This document shows positions 55,021 through 64,000 of a stretch of 64,000 bases of DNA, one piece after another. Within the stretch, counting starts at the first letter, position 1; each line of letters begins with the position of its first letter. The translations under genes were made by a program, and so were the position numbers. The notes beneath the pieces were generated by a model. It was not told the DNA's origin. It ran no database searches and worked only from the letters and a program-made list of their open reading frames with translations. Origin of the DNA: Chloracidobacterium sp. (GTDB lineage Bacteria; Acidobacteriota; Blastocatellia; Pyrinomonadales; Pyrinomonadaceae); contig JADJWP010000002.1 in the NCBI GenBank assembly GCA_016716305.1, positions 2,416,501 through 2,480,500 on the forward strand, written 5' to 3'.

Positions 55021-56913
55021 TCAATTGACGTTCCGTCTTGCCCGGAACCGCGGATCTAACTGGATCGCTCGCTCGAACTGTCGTTCCGCGAGAGCGGTCA
55101 TACCGACACTCTTCAGGCGGAGGCCGAGCATCCAATAAAAGTAAGGATCGCGAGGCGTTGCCCGTTCGCCTTTTTGCTCGAATATCCTTGCCGCTTCCGG
55201 CTTTCCGAGCGTGCTTGCTGCGCCGGCAAGATAGTAGTTTACGAGCACCAAACCCGGATTACGGTTCGCAGCATCGTTCCAGACCGCAACAGCATCTTCC
55301 TTTCGACCGATCTGCCAGAGCGATTCGCCTTTTTCCTCTAATGCGGTGATCAGGTCGGAACGCTCCGCGAGCGCCTGATCGAGGCTCGTCAACGCTTCGT
55401 CGTGCCGGCCCAAACGGTTCAATATCGCACCGCGATAATAGAGGCTCAACGCTTTCTCCCGGCCTTCCTGATATTCCGCGGCGGCGGCGAGCGCGGTAAC
55501 TGCTTTTGCTGTATCGCCGGAGAGATATTCGAGCCAGGCAAATTTTGGCAGGGCAAAAGCATTGGTGAAGAGCCCCCATTTTGCCGCAGTTCGGTAATGC
55601 TCTTTTCCGGATGCGATCGCGGCACTGTCAGCCGGGCTCAGCCACTGCCTTGGATCGGCCTGAGCAAGAGCAAGTTCGTCGGGCAGCCGTATGCTCTCGA
55701 AGGCGATGTTCCCGGCACGCTCGTGAAACCTCACCCAGCCGCTATGGGCATTCATGCCGATCCATGCTGCCGAAAAGGTCAGAAATAACCACCCGGCGAG
55801 CGTGATCGTTCCGGAGGTCTTGAGGCTGTAGCGATAGAAGGCGAGGTTGCCGGAGCGAAACAAGCGGACCGTTCGGAGAGCGACAAACGTTGTGACAATG
55901 GCAACCCCAAGTGCCATCAGCATTGGAACGAGCTGATAAACATTCCACACGGCGAGAAAGGCGGCAAAGAAAACTACGGCGGCGAAGATCTCTTCGGGCC
56001 AGGTGATCGAATAATTTCGAGGCACGGTCTGTTTCACGCCGACCGCAGGCTTTCCGAAACCAAAGTACAAGGCTTCGTTCGGACATACACTGACGCAATC
56101 CATGCACTTCATACAGCCAGGATCGACGACCATGCCATACTGCTTAACCTCGGCATGAACGATAACATTGGACGTACACGTCGCGGTGCAGTGTCCGCAT
56201 TGATTACATGCGTCAGTTACCCTTATTCGCCCGGGTGCGACCTTATCGGCGATCCCGAAAAAGCCGCCGTAGGGGCAGCCGTAGGTGCAGAATCCTTTCG
56301 AGCCCAGAAAATAAACGGTCATGAAGCCGCAAATGAAAAGGAATGGGATCGCTACCGAGACGGGCGGGAAGGTCGCCCAGAATTCGGTCGTGACGAGATG
56401 GTTGGTGAATTGCGGGATTAGAGGTTCATTAGGCGTTTTCGTAATGTAGCGGGAAAACGTTGGCCAAATGAACATGTAAAGAGCAACGATCAACGGAACC
56501 CAAACTAGGAGTCGCGAGCGAAAGGGACGCGGAGTAAGCCCGACCTTTTTGAGCATCCAGGCACATAGGTCCTGAAGCGAGACGACATGGCAGCCCCAGC
56601 CGCAGATAAAGCGCCCGAAAATGAGCGTGGCGGTTATGGCCAAGGCGAAGAAGATCGCACCGGCATTGACCGCACCTGTCTGAAGCGTATACATCGCTTC
56701 CGATGGTTCGATCGGTGAGATCGTTTTTCCCATTACCGCCCATTGAACGATGTGGGCAATCATCAGTAGATTGAGAGCGATCAGCGCAGCCGCACGCCAG
56801 CGGCTGGTACGAGACGCACGAATATCGTTTTTTTCGGGTGGGCTGCCTGGCAAAACAGGCAGCGGAACAGATCTTTTTTTAGATACCCTTTGGCCTTCAC
56901 AACCGCTTTTCAT
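55021..56913 (-). CDS. NapH/CcoG-like membrane polyferredoxin fused to C-terminal TPR repeats
   Basis: 630 residues. Residues 1-425: about six membrane helices and a cysteine-rich polyferredoxin core, with CGWGCHVVSLQDLCAW, CTYGCPYGGFFG and two [4Fe-4S] motifs, CNQCGHCTATC and CMKCMDCVSVCP. This is the NapH/MauN/NosR-like layout that passes electrons across the inner membrane in nitrate, methylamine or nitrous oxide reduction. Residues 430-630 are five to six TPR helices (LYYRGAILNRLGRHDEALTSLDQAL, FERAIQLDP), predicted periplasmic. No napAB, nosZ or mau genes are nearby. The combination is unusual to me. Confidence 0.82.
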   Translation of the reverse strand: MKSGCEGQRVSKKRSVPLPVLPGSPPEKNDIRASRTSRWRAAALIALNLLMIAHIVQWAVMGKTISPIEPSEAMYTLQTGAVNAGAIFFALAITATLIFGRFICGWGCHVVSLQDLCAWMLKKVGLTPRPFRSRLLVWVPLIVALYMFIWPTFSRYITKTPNEPLIPQFTNHLVTTEFWATFPPVSVAIPFLFICGFMTVYFLGSKGFCTYGCPYGGFFGIADKVAPGRIRVTDACNQCGHCTATCTSNVIVHAEVKQYGMVVDPGCMKCMDCVSVCPNEALYFGFGKPAVGVKQTVPRNYSITWPEEIFAAVVFFAAFLAVWNVYQLVPMLMALGVAIVTTFVALRTVRLFRSGNLAFYRYSLKTSGTITLAGWLFLTFSAAWIGMNAHSGWVRFHERAGNIAFESIRLPDELALAQADPRQWLSPADSAAIASGKEHYRTAAKWGLFTNAFALPKFAWLEYLSGDTAKAVTALAAAAEYQEGREKALSLYYRGAILNRLGRHDEALTSLDQALAERSDLITALEEKGESLWQIGRKEDAVAVWNDAANRNPGLVLVNYYLAGAASTLGKPEAARIFEQKGERATPRDPYFYWMLGLRLKSVGMTALAERQFERAIQLDPRFRARRNVN

Positions 56914-57097
56914 ATGTCATTTATGGTTTATTACCGATGCTTTTGCTGCAAAACAAGCCCGTACCGGCAGAAGTGAATTGCCCAAAAGGGTTGATTTAAT
57001 CACCTAAAAGAGTGTAAAAGAAAAGAACGTTTTTAGAAAACGACTCCGAACAAGGGGTTAGGTCTCCACTAAGCCGAACAGGCACCAATCCGACACT

Positions 57098-59209
57098 ATG
57101 CTCAAAACTATAGCGACAGCGTTTCTTCCCTTTCTGATCTTCTTTGGTAATGGCACGGTCGATCTCTTGACCGGCCTTGACCAATATGGCCCCAAGGCAA
57201 ACACCGGCATTCTTGAAAAGATGATCGTCGCCGAAGGTACGGTCGTAATGGATGTCGATCTCAATCGCCTCAGCCGGCCTAACGCGGGCAAGACCCGATC
57301 AGTCCTGACATCGATGCGTTTCGGCATTGTAAACGATTCGTTCTTTACGGTGATGCTTTACAACGATGAGGTTCGAGGGCCGATTCCGAGTTCGATGGAG
57401 ATCGTGCCTGAGCAATCGGCCGCGCTGCCTTCGAGGACAAGAAGTATCTCGCGCAATCTGATGTTCGAACGTACAGAGGTCGGGGCTCCGCACGAGCTTG
57501 CCGTCCGCGACACCAATTCAGGCTTGTTGTTGTTCTATGTAGAGGGGCATGAATACAGTTTTGAACCGGGAAGAGACATTTTGGACATCCACTCGGGACG
57601 CCTGGTCTTGTCGTACGACTATGCATCTGAGCTTGGCCGTCCGTCAGATGCCGGAGCGATCGTCGGTTCCGTCTCGGTCCGGGCAACGATGAAGCCCATT
57701 GAGGTGACCGAGATCGTTGATGGTGATATCGTCTCGAACGTTATGCCGTCGATCAGTTCGGAAGAAGCGGGAACCGTTCCCGGCCCGGATGTGATCGTTG
57801 GCGATGTCAACGGCCTTGCTCAATTTGGCAGTGCGAGCGGTGGTTATGTCGGGCTTGCTCTTGGTACGGATTCATGTAACGCCGGCACGATCGACCTTAA
57901 CTGGTTTGCCTTGCCGAACAACGATCATCCGGTCATCCCGCAAAATCTTTACCGAATGAGCGGCGGAGCCGATAACACGGAACGCTTTGAGCAGATCGGT
58001 CAGTCGAACGTTAAGCACGGCTTTACTGCACTCACGCAGAACATCTGCGGTTTCGGCTGCAATGGTGTCGGAGGCTCGCGGCTTGGTTCGGGATGTTCCG
58101 ACCCCTATTCGGCAAACCTCAATGCAGGGCCGAGCCTTGGTTCGCGTGCGTGGATCAATCCGTTCACCGGTGCGTTCCCGCGAGGAGATTCGGCAACACC
58201 GCCGAACAGCCATACGGGCCATACACATCCGGGGCCGGCGCACCGAATACTTACGGAGATCGACGATCTTAACACTTCGCTCAACCAGGGTGCGACCTAT
58301 TACGCCGAAGGCCAGTATGTAACACCGCATGAATACGCCTGGTGCGTCTCAAACCCGACACAGTGCAACATGTACAACAATGTCTCGTACCGGAGATATA
58401 ACGTATCGGGAACCGCCAGCCCTTTTAGCTTTTCACCCGCGTCCTCGACGGTTCGCGGAAAAGCCGCGATAGACGCGTGGACGGGCTCGGTCTCGGTCGA
58501 GATCAGGCCTGCACCGGGAACAGACGGTATCGGGGCGATCGCCTACAAGGTAACGAATCCGTCGCCGGGCGTTTGGCATTACGAATACGTCATCTATAAC
58601 CAAAATATCGATCGGGCGATCCAGTCGTTTTCGGTTCCGACGGGTGCCGGTGTAACGCTGAGCAACATCGGCTTCCATTCACCGCCGCAACACCCGGGCT
58701 GGTCCGGCGATGGAACGGTGGGTAATGCCGGTTTCAGCAACGCGCCTTGGGCCCAGTCGCAGGCCAATGGAATGATGACATGGAGTTCAGAGACCTTCGC
58801 ACAGAACCCGAATGCGAATGCGATCCGCTGGGGAACGATGTACAGTTTCCGGTTTGATTCCAATCGTCCTCCGGTGACCAGGACCGGCACGATCGGGTTC
58901 TATAAGACCGGCGAACCGATCAATGTGCAGATCCAGGCACCGAGCAGCCCGTCAGTGAATGTGACCGTCTCAGGACGTGTAACGACCAATGACGGACGTG
59001 GCGTGAACCTCGCCGTGGTCTCGATGACCGATTCCGGTGGGAATGTGAGGTATACGCTCACAAATCCTTTCGGACATTACCGATTCCCGAACGTTGCGAC
59101 CGGCGGTGTGTACACGGTTGCTGTCGGGTCGAAGCAGCATACGTTCGCATCGCAAAATGTGCCGGTCAACGACCACATTTCGGATCTGAATTTTGTCGCA
59201 CAACCGTAA
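57098..59209 (+). CDS. Large secreted protein with C-terminal carboxypeptidase-regulatory-like domain
   Basis: 703 residues, signal peptide at the N-terminus (MLKTIATAFLPFLIFFGNG). The C-terminal 80 residues (about 620-703) form a carboxypeptidase-regulatory-like beta-sandwich: VTVSGRVTTNDGRGVNLA, TNPFGHYRFPNVATGGVYTV. Residues 1-230 carry a beta-rich domain. The middle contains a His-rich stretch, HTGHTHPGPAHR, and several cysteines (CGFGCNG) of unknown significance. Not recognised as an enzyme. It sits divergently from the NapH-TPR gene with a 184-nt gap. Likely extracellular. Confidence 0.7.
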   Translation: MLKTIATAFLPFLIFFGNGTVDLLTGLDQYGPKANTGILEKMIVAEGTVVMDVDLNRLSRPNAGKTRSVLTSMRFGIVNDSFFTVMLYNDEVRGPIPSSMEIVPEQSAALPSRTRSISRNLMFERTEVGAPHELAVRDTNSGLLLFYVEGHEYSFEPGRDILDIHSGRLVLSYDYASELGRPSDAGAIVGSVSVRATMKPIEVTEIVDGDIVSNVMPSISSEEAGTVPGPDVIVGDVNGLAQFGSASGGYVGLALGTDSCNAGTIDLNWFALPNNDHPVIPQNLYRMSGGADNTERFEQIGQSNVKHGFTALTQNICGFGCNGVGGSRLGSGCSDPYSANLNAGPSLGSRAWINPFTGAFPRGDSATPPNSHTGHTHPGPAHRILTEIDDLNTSLNQGATYYAEGQYVTPHEYAWCVSNPTQCNMYNNVSYRRYNVSGTASPFSFSPASSTVRGKAAIDAWTGSVSVEIRPAPGTDGIGAIAYKVTNPSPGVWHYEYVIYNQNIDRAIQSFSVPTGAGVTLSNIGFHSPPQHPGWSGDGTVGNAGFSNAPWAQSQANGMMTWSSETFAQNPNANAIRWGTMYSFRFDSNRPPVTRTGTIGFYKTGEPINVQIQAPSSPSVNVTVSGRVTTNDGRGVNLAVVSMTDSGGNVRYTLTNPFGHYRFPNVATGGVYTVAVGSKQHTFASQNVPVNDHISDLNFVAQP

Positions 59210-59236
59210 CGGCCGGTGCGAAGTTTCAAACCTTAG

Positions 59237-59266
59237 AAAAAGACGGCTTCGACGCCGTCTTTTTTA
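59237..59266 (+). terminator. Intrinsic terminator after the secreted-protein gene
   Basis: AAAAGACGGC (59238-59247), loop TTCGAC, GCCGTCTTTT (59254-59263), with T run to about 59266. The stem reuses the AGACGGC/GCCGTCT sequence seen in two other terminators of this window. Confidence 0.9.
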
Positions 59267-59550
59267 TTCTCCGATGACCGGAAAGCGAAGCAAAGCAGCA
59301 ACTCCCGCTGCGGGCGTTCGCCGCGGTTCCCGATCGAACACGTTCCGACTTTACAAAAGTGGCGAAAAAACCAAAAGAAATAAAGGTTTACGGTGGAAAA
59401 ATAAAGTCGAATGGGTGTATGCTGTTAGGTTAGTCGTTTGGGGATCTGGTCACTTCTAAAATCTTACCTTGTACGGTGTTTTGGGCGGGGACACTTTTCA
59501 AACAATCTTGATCTGCTAACGGGAGTTTTTATCCCCGGGATATATATAAA
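59267..59550. other. Intergenic gap upstream of mreB
   Basis: 284 nt with no credible gene on either strand. It must contain the mreB promoter and a long leader. A GTATGCTGTTAGG stretch and a CTTGATCTGCTAACGGGAG stretch could be parts of a promoter, but no paired -35/-10 matches consensus. At the 3' end TATCCC-C-GGGATA (59530-59542) is a perfect inverted repeat just ahead of the mreB ATG. Confidence 0.5.
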
Positions 59551-60597
59551 ATGGCATTAAAATCGTTATTCAGTTTATTTTCCAGCGATCTGGCGATCGA
59601 TCTTGGCACGGCAAATACGCTCGTTTATGCAAAGGGCCGCGGGATCGTAGTTTCCGAGCCGTCGATCGTTGCGATCAACAAGGTAACCAATCAGGTCGAA
59701 GCCGTCGGCCGAGACGCCAAGGAAATGCTTGGCCGTACGCCGGGCAACATAGTTGCGATCCGTCCGATGAAAGACGGTGTGATCGCTAATTTTGAGGTTA
59801 CGGAAAAAATGCTGCAGCATTTCATCCGTAAGGCTCACAATGGCAAATCTTGGGTTCGGCCGAGGGTCGTTATCGGCATACCGTCAGAGATCACACAGGT
59901 CGAGCGTCGGGCGGTTGAAGATTCGGCCTACAGGGCGAAGGCCTCTGAGGTCTATTTGGTCGAGGAGGCGATGGCGGCTGCGATCGGCGCCGGACTGCCC
60001 ATCACCGAACCACACGGGAACATGGTCGTCGATATCGGCGGCGGAACCACAGATATCGCCGTCATCTCGTTGTCGGGAATCGTTTATTCGCGTGCGGTAA
60101 GGGTCGCAGGCAACGAGATGGACGACGCGATCACGCAGTACATAAAACGTAAGTACAACCTTCTGATCGGCGAACGGACCGCCGAGGCGATCAAGATCGC
60201 ATTGGGAAGCGCGTTTCCGCTGGAAGAGCCGCTTTCGATGGACGTTCGCGGGCGAAACCTGATCGAGGGAATCCCGAAGACGATCACGATGACCGACGAG
60301 GAGATCCGCGAAGCACTCTCGGACGCCGTCTCGACGATCATAAATGCGGTTCGTGTCGCACTCGAGCGAACACCTCCGGAACTCTCGGCCGATATCGTCG
60401 AACGCGGCATTGTCCTCACGGGCGGCGGTGCACTGCTCAAGAACCTCGACAAACGCCTGATGATCGAGACCGGGCTGCCTGTCGTGATCGCCGATGATCC
60501 TCTCTCGTCGGTCGTTTTAGGCACCGGCAAGATGCTTTCTGATATTGAACTATTGAAACGCGTCAAATGGGACAATTCGTTGATGACCGGGAGCTAA
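59551..60597 (+). CDS. mreB: Rod shape-determining protein MreB
   Basis: Actin-like ATPase that directs elongation-phase cell wall synthesis. 348 residues with [17 protein letters not shown] (phosphate 1), [18 protein letters not shown] (phosphate 2) and [14 protein letters not shown] (adenosine motif). An N-terminal amphipathic sequence [13 protein letters not shown] probably binds membrane. First gene of mreBCD-mrdA; a rod cell shape is implied. The nearest purine-rich sequence to the ATG is GGGA about 11 nt away. Confidence 0.97.
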   Translation: MALKSLFSLFSSDLAIDLGTANTLVYAKGRGIVVSEPSIVAINKVTNQVEAVGRDAKEMLGRTPGNIVAIRPMKDGVIANFEVTEKMLQHFIRKAHNGKSWVRPRVVIGIPSEITQVERRAVEDSAYRAKASEVYLVEEAMAAAIGAGLPITEPHGNMVVDIGGGTTDIAVISLSGIVYSRAVRVAGNEMDDAITQYIKRKYNLLIGERTAEAIKIALGSAFPLEEPLSMDVRGRNLIEGIPKTITMTDEEIREALSDAVSTIINAVRVALERTPPELSADIVERGIVLTGGGALLKNLDKRLMIETGLPVVIADDPLSSVVLGTGKMLSDIELLKRVKWDNSLMTGS

Positions 60598-60621
60598 AGA
60601 GGAACAAGAATGCGGGATTTA

Positions 60622-60664
60622 GGGTAAAGGATCTGAATTCGAAATTGGGATCTGTCCTTTATCC
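60622..60664. repeat. Inverted repeat between mreB and mreC
   Basis: GGGTAAAGGA (60622-60631) and TCCTTTATCC (60655-60664) form a 10-bp stem with one G-U and a 23-nt inner region. Pyrimidine-rich CTTTTGCTTTTATCCTTC follows. It may be an intergenic palindrome, a partial terminator or an RNase site that lowers mreC relative to mreB. Confidence 0.45.
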
Positions 60665-60688
60665 TTTTGCTTTTATCCTTCGTTTGAA

Positions 60689-61591
60689 ATGGTTGAGCGC
60701 AGTCAACAAGAAGTATGGAAACTGACGCCGTGGCTGGTGATAGTGCTTTTATTGGGCAATTTCATCCTCATGGCGTTTGACGCGCGTGAGATCGGCAGCG
60801 GCAGACGCGTGATAAGGGTTTGGGCTCAGACCGGTGCCGATTTCATTCAGTCGCCGGTGACGACGGTCAGCTCGGCGGTCTACAACTATTTCAATTCGAT
60901 TTCGTCGCTCCGATCTGCACAGAGTGAGAACGACCAGCTGAAACAGCGGGTTCAGGAACTCGAGGTCGAGCTTAAGGGCAATCAGGACCTGGTCTCGGAA
61001 AACGAGCGTCTTCGATCACTTCTAGGGCTTTCCGAAGAAAGTAAATACAAAGTTCTTACCGCTCGCATCATTGGCCGCGATCCTTCCGTTTGGTTCGATT
61101 CTTCGATCATCAACCGCGGCAGCCTCGACGGGATAAAATTGAACATGCCTGTCGTCACCGATGGCGGTCTTGTCGGCCGGGTCACGGCGGTCGGGCCGCT
61201 TACCTCTCAGATCGATCTGATCACGCGGGACAAATCGGGGCTGGGCGCGGTGATCGGGCAGATCGGCGAATCGAACGCTCTCGGCGTAGTGAGCGGAACG
61301 AGCAAAAGAGACATTGTTGAAATGCGATACGTTTCAGGGAGCGTTGTCGTCGAACCGGGACAAACGGTCTACACGACCGGGCAGGATGGAATTTATCCCG
61401 CGGGCCTGAAAGTGGGCGAGATCGTCGAGGTCGTCTCAGGGTCGGCGACGACACCGCACCAGATCTTCATTCGGCCAAGCGCAAGGCTCGGTTCGATGCA
61501 GGAGGTCGGCGTATTGCTCTACGAGCCGCCGCCGCGACAGGATTTCGAAAAGACCCTGCCAAATGCTCGAAAGGAGAACACAAAACAATAA
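60689..61591 (+). CDS. mreC: Rod shape-determining protein MreC
   Basis: 300-residue periplasmic scaffold of the elongasome. One N-terminal membrane helix (about 15-30, WLVIVLLLGNFILMAF), a coiled-coil (about 75-115, LRSAQSENDQLKQRVQELEV) and two beta-barrel domains with SVWFDSSIINRGSLDGI, GLVGRV and TSQIDLITRDKSGLGAV. It contacts PBP2 and MreD. Confidence 0.95.
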   Translation: MVERSQQEVWKLTPWLVIVLLLGNFILMAFDAREIGSGRRVIRVWAQTGADFIQSPVTTVSSAVYNYFNSISSLRSAQSENDQLKQRVQELEVELKGNQDLVSENERLRSLLGLSEESKYKVLTARIIGRDPSVWFDSSIINRGSLDGIKLNMPVVTDGGLVGRVTAVGPLTSQIDLITRDKSGLGAVIGQIGESNALGVVSGTSKRDIVEMRYVSGSVVVEPGQTVYTTGQDGIYPAGLKVGEIVEVVSGSATTPHQIFIRPSARLGSMQEVGVLLYEPPPRQDFEKTLPNARKENTKQ

Positions 61592-61643
61592 GCCGAGGCG
61601 GCGGATATGATGGGGCCACGACCGACGGCCTGCGACGTAACGG

Positions 61644-62189
61644 ATGGATAACGTAAAAATAACAGTTGCACTGATCATCGCCGTCCTTTTGCAATGGACG
61701 CTGCGAAACGTTGCCGAGCCGTTCGCCTACGTCGATTTTCCGCTGATCATCGTTGTTTACGCCGCGCTGCAGAGAAATGCACTCAGGGCGATCTTTTTCG
61801 GAGCCTTCGCCGGACTCGCCGTTGACGCCCTCAGCGGCGGGCTTCTGGGAGCGAACGGATTCTCGAAAACCCTCGTTGCTTTCGTCGTTTCCGAGATCGC
61901 CAGGAGGGTATATTTGGACAACCTTTTGCTCCGGATACCCGTCATAGCCGGAGCTTGTTTATTGGACGATCTCGTATATTACGGCGTTCACCGGCTGCTT
62001 GGCCAGGATCCTTCCGGACAGGTTCTTGTGATCGTTTCGTACACTCTGATAGGTACAACGATCGCCGGAACGATGATCTATATCTTTCTTGATTACTTTC
62101 TTGCCGAGCGGGCGAAGACAAGAAAGCGTGAGATGTTTCCGACCAAGCGGCAGACCCGCCGGCGCAACCCGATAAGGCTCGGAAAATAG
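61644..62189 (+). CDS. mreD: Rod shape-determining protein MreD
   Basis: 181 residues, about five membrane helices, with ALIIAVLLQWTLRNVAEPFAY, GLAVDALSGGLLGANGFSKTL and DLVYYGVHRLL, characteristic of MreD. It has a basic C-terminal tail. It follows mreC by 52 nt and precedes PBP2 by 12 nt. Confidence 0.92.
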   Translation: MDNVKITVALIIAVLLQWTLRNVAEPFAYVDFPLIIVVYAALQRNALRAIFFGAFAGLAVDALSGGLLGANGFSKTLVAFVVSEIARRVYLDNLLLRIPVIAGACLLDDLVYYGVHRLLGQDPSGQVLVIVSYTLIGTTIAGTMIYIFLDYFLAERAKTRKREMFPTKRQTRRRNPIRLGK

Positions 62190-62201
62190 AGCACCTTTGT
62201 T

Positions 62202-64000
62202 ATGAAGTTGAACGAAAATGCTCAGAATCTCGGAGCAAGGATCGGAACGATACAGATCGTAGCGTTTCTGCTTCTTACGATACTCGGTGTTCGGCTCTAT
62301 TACCTGCAGGTCGTCAAGGGCGATTACTACAGCGAACGTGCCGAGAACCAGCGGATCCGGCTGATCCCGATACCGGCGCCTCGGGGGGCCATCTTCGACC
62401 GGAACGGCAAGATCCTTGTAGATTCGCGGCCCACCTTTAATGTCGTTCTCTCGAATGAACCTCTGAAGCAGATCGCCGTCGAAGAACGTGTTGATGAATA
62501 TGCCGAAGGGCTGAACCTCGAACCTCAGTTCGTTATCGAGCGGCTCAATGCGATCAAAAAGCAAAACGATTTTGAGACCCTTGTGCTGAAAGACAATGCG
62601 TCGATGCAGGACATTGCCTGGGTCGAGGCTCATTCGTTGGAATACCCTGAGCTTCGGATCGAACTCCAGCCGCAAAGATTTTATCCGCATGGCACAAACA
62701 TGGCTCACGTCCTTGGCTATGTGGGAGAAATAAGTCCGAAGCAGCTCGAATCCGAGACGTTCAAGCAAAAAGGCTTTCGGCCGGGCGATATCATCGGCAA
62801 GGGCGGACTTGAGGAATACTACGATGAGTTTCTGCGGGGCAGGCCCGGTTACCGCAAAGTGATCGTGGACAGCCGCGGCCGGATACAAAGCGAGATCGAG
62901 GTCGTGCCGCCGCAATCGGGCCAGGATCTTGTTTCAACGATCGATCTTGACCTCCAGATGGCCGCCGAACAGCAGCTTGCGGCCTCGGTGACCAAGCGCG
63001 GAACGATCATTGCGATGGATCCGAACAATGGCGAATTACTTGCCCTTGCCTCGTGGCCCTCGTTCGACCCCAACGTCTTCGTTCAGGGAAGCAAGACACG
63101 TGAAGGGCGCAAACAGATCGCCGCATATTGGCAGGAACCTCAGCGGCCGCTCTTTAACCGTGCGATCCAGGGCCGATATCCGCCCGGTTCGACATGGAAG
63201 ATCCCGGAATCGCTCGGGGCGCTGCAGCAGGGTGTCATCACGGTTCAGAATTCGAACATGGCGTGCGGCGGCGGCATTCAGATCGGAAACAAATTCACAC
63301 GCTGTATGGGCAGCCACGGCTCGCCGCCCTTAAGCTACGCGATCACCAAATCGTGCGATGGCTATTATTACCGGCTCGCGCTAAAGATGAAGGTCGAGGG
63401 CCTGATCGAAATGATCGAGATGTTCGGTTACGACCAGCGGAGCGGGATCGATCTTCCGAATGAAAAGGTCTCGCAGACGCCGAAGAGCTGGAAACCGATA
63501 ATCGAAAAACGCGAAGGCAAATGGAGCGACATCCGCACGGTTTATGCCTCGATCGGTCAGGACACGGTGTGGGTTACACCGATCTCGATGCTCAGGGCAG
63601 TTGCAAGCATCGGCGCTCACGGGAAGATGTATGTGCCGCATTTCCTTAAGGAATTCAAACCGATAAGCGGCACGGATAATTTTGAAGCACGGCCGGGCTT
63701 CGGATTTCAGCGGCCCGAGCCGAAAGACATCCCGATGACCCCTGAGCAGGAAGAGGTCATGGTCAAAGGAATGTGGGCCGTCGTAAACGGCGGCGGAACG
63801 GCGGCAGGTATTGCGATACCCGGCTTTGATGTCGCGGGCAAGACCGGGACGGCGCAGGTCGCTGAACTCGGAAAGGACGTTGGCGACAAGAAAGACCACG
63901 CCTGGTTCGTCAGCTTTGCTCCGGCGTACAAGCCGGAGATCGCCGTCATCGCCCTGATCGAAAACGTCGGTTTTGGCGGAAGCCATGCCGCTCCGGCAGT
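62202..64000 (+). CDS. mrdA: Penicillin-binding protein 2 (peptidoglycan transpeptidase), 3' partial
   Basis: Cut by the right edge; about 600 codons are visible. N-terminal membrane helix (IQIVAFLLLTILGVRLYYL), then a dimerisation/pedestal domain with RIRLIPIPAPRGAIFDRNG. The transpeptidase domain has the active-site SxxK as STWK at Ser330/Lys333, the SxN-equivalent SCD at 384-386 and KTG at 547-549 (AGKTGTAQ). These spacings and the SCD variant are typical of PBP2. It is the elongation-specific transpeptidase working with MreC/MreD and RodA; rodA is expected next, outside the window. Confidence 0.96.
   Translation, partial: MKLNENAQNLGARIGTIQIVAFLLLTILGVRLYYLQVVKGDYYSERAENQRIRLIPIPAPRGAIFDRNGKILVDSRPTFNVVLSNEPLKQIAVEERVDEYAEGLNLEPQFVIERLNAIKKQNDFETLVLKDNASMQDIAWVEAHSLEYPELRIELQPQRFYPHGTNMAHVLGYVGEISPKQLESETFKQKGFRPGDIIGKGGLEEYYDEFLRGRPGYRKVIVDSRGRIQSEIEVVPPQSGQDLVSTIDLDLQMAAEQQLAASVTKRGTIIAMDPNNGELLALASWPSFDPNVFVQGSKTREGRKQIAAYWQEPQRPLFNRAIQGRYPPGSTWKIPESLGALQQGVITVQNSNMACGGGIQIGNKFTRCMGSHGSPPLSYAITKSCDGYYYRLALKMKVEGLIEMIEMFGYDQRSGIDLPNEKVSQTPKSWKPIIEKREGKWSDIRTVYASIGQDTVWVTPISMLRAVASIGAHGKMYVPHFLKEFKPISGTDNFEARPGFGFQRPEPKDIPMTPEQEEVMVKGMWAVVNGGGTAAGIAIPGFDVAGKTGTAQVAELGKDVGDKKDHAWFVSFAPAYKPEIAVIALIENVGFGGSHAAPA

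Overview
The window comes from a Gram-negative bacterium. It encodes outer-membrane assembly (BamA), a periplasmic chaperone (OmpH/Skp), lipid A biosynthesis (LpxA) and type IV pilus motors. Several proteins point to the Acidobacteriota, probably the Blastocatellia/Pyrinomonadales side: a secreted protein ending in DGDGK/FRP FG-GAP-like blades, a VWA protein of the kind often called 'VWFA-related Acidobacterial', and many small lineage-specific secreted or membrane proteins. This placement is an inference from protein style, not a search. The region is chromosomal and mostly housekeeping. I see no insertion sequence, prophage, integrase or CRISPR array.

Layout. 1-5.1 kb: envelope biogenesis, bamA (5' end cut off), ompH/skp, fabZ, a small membrane protein, lpxA. 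5.1-12.3 kb, minus strand: a complete and very compact histidine operon, hisG-D-C-B-H-A-F-IE, with a two-domain HisB, almost every junction overlapping, and a short upstream ORF with five consecutive His codons, a likely attenuation leader. 12.3-18.1 kb: a zinc-ribbon miniprotein, an FHA-domain membrane protein, a large NorD-like VWA protein and a VIT1/CCC1-type transporter. 18.17-18.25 kb: tRNA-Met with its own terminator. 18.4-25.2 kb: a KefB-like antiporter, then pilB, a Lys/Arg-rich secreted protein, pilT and pilC. 25.2-35.6 kb: scattered single genes (riboflavin synthase, TM2 protein, neutral zinc metallopeptidase, alpha/beta hydrolase, HU, site-2 protease, YacG, MFS transporter, M48 peptidase). 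35.6-42.2 kb: a phosphate island with three 11-bp-phased repeats resembling a Pho box, pstSCAB-phoU, then a DUF47/Pit low-affinity pair. 42.3-48.9 kb: nadA, ferredoxin, a double-YbaY-like secreted protein, a papain-like protease, a Rieske protein, a CBS protein, a VWA protein and a small heat-shock protein. 48.9-51.4 kb: lon. 51.6-59.2 kb: a 1089-residue repeat protein, a NapH-like polyferredoxin fused to TPRs, and a 703-residue secreted protein. 59.5-64 kb: the elongasome operon mreB-mreC-mreD-mrdA (PBP2, 3' end cut off).

How the genes work together. The left end builds the outer membrane and the right end the rod-shaped cell wall. pilB/pilT/pilC form the pilus extension motor, retraction motor and inner-membrane platform. 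The pst block is high-affinity phosphate import with its PhoU brake, and the adjacent DUF47/Pit pair is the low-affinity route. The his operon carries all activities from PRPP/ATP to histidine except a separate HisN, because the phosphatase is the N-terminal half of HisB. The most rewarding items to follow up are the his leader, the Pho-box-like array, the repeat protein with a hairpin at its ribosome-binding site, the NapH-TPR fusion, and the unknown basic protein inside the pilus cluster.
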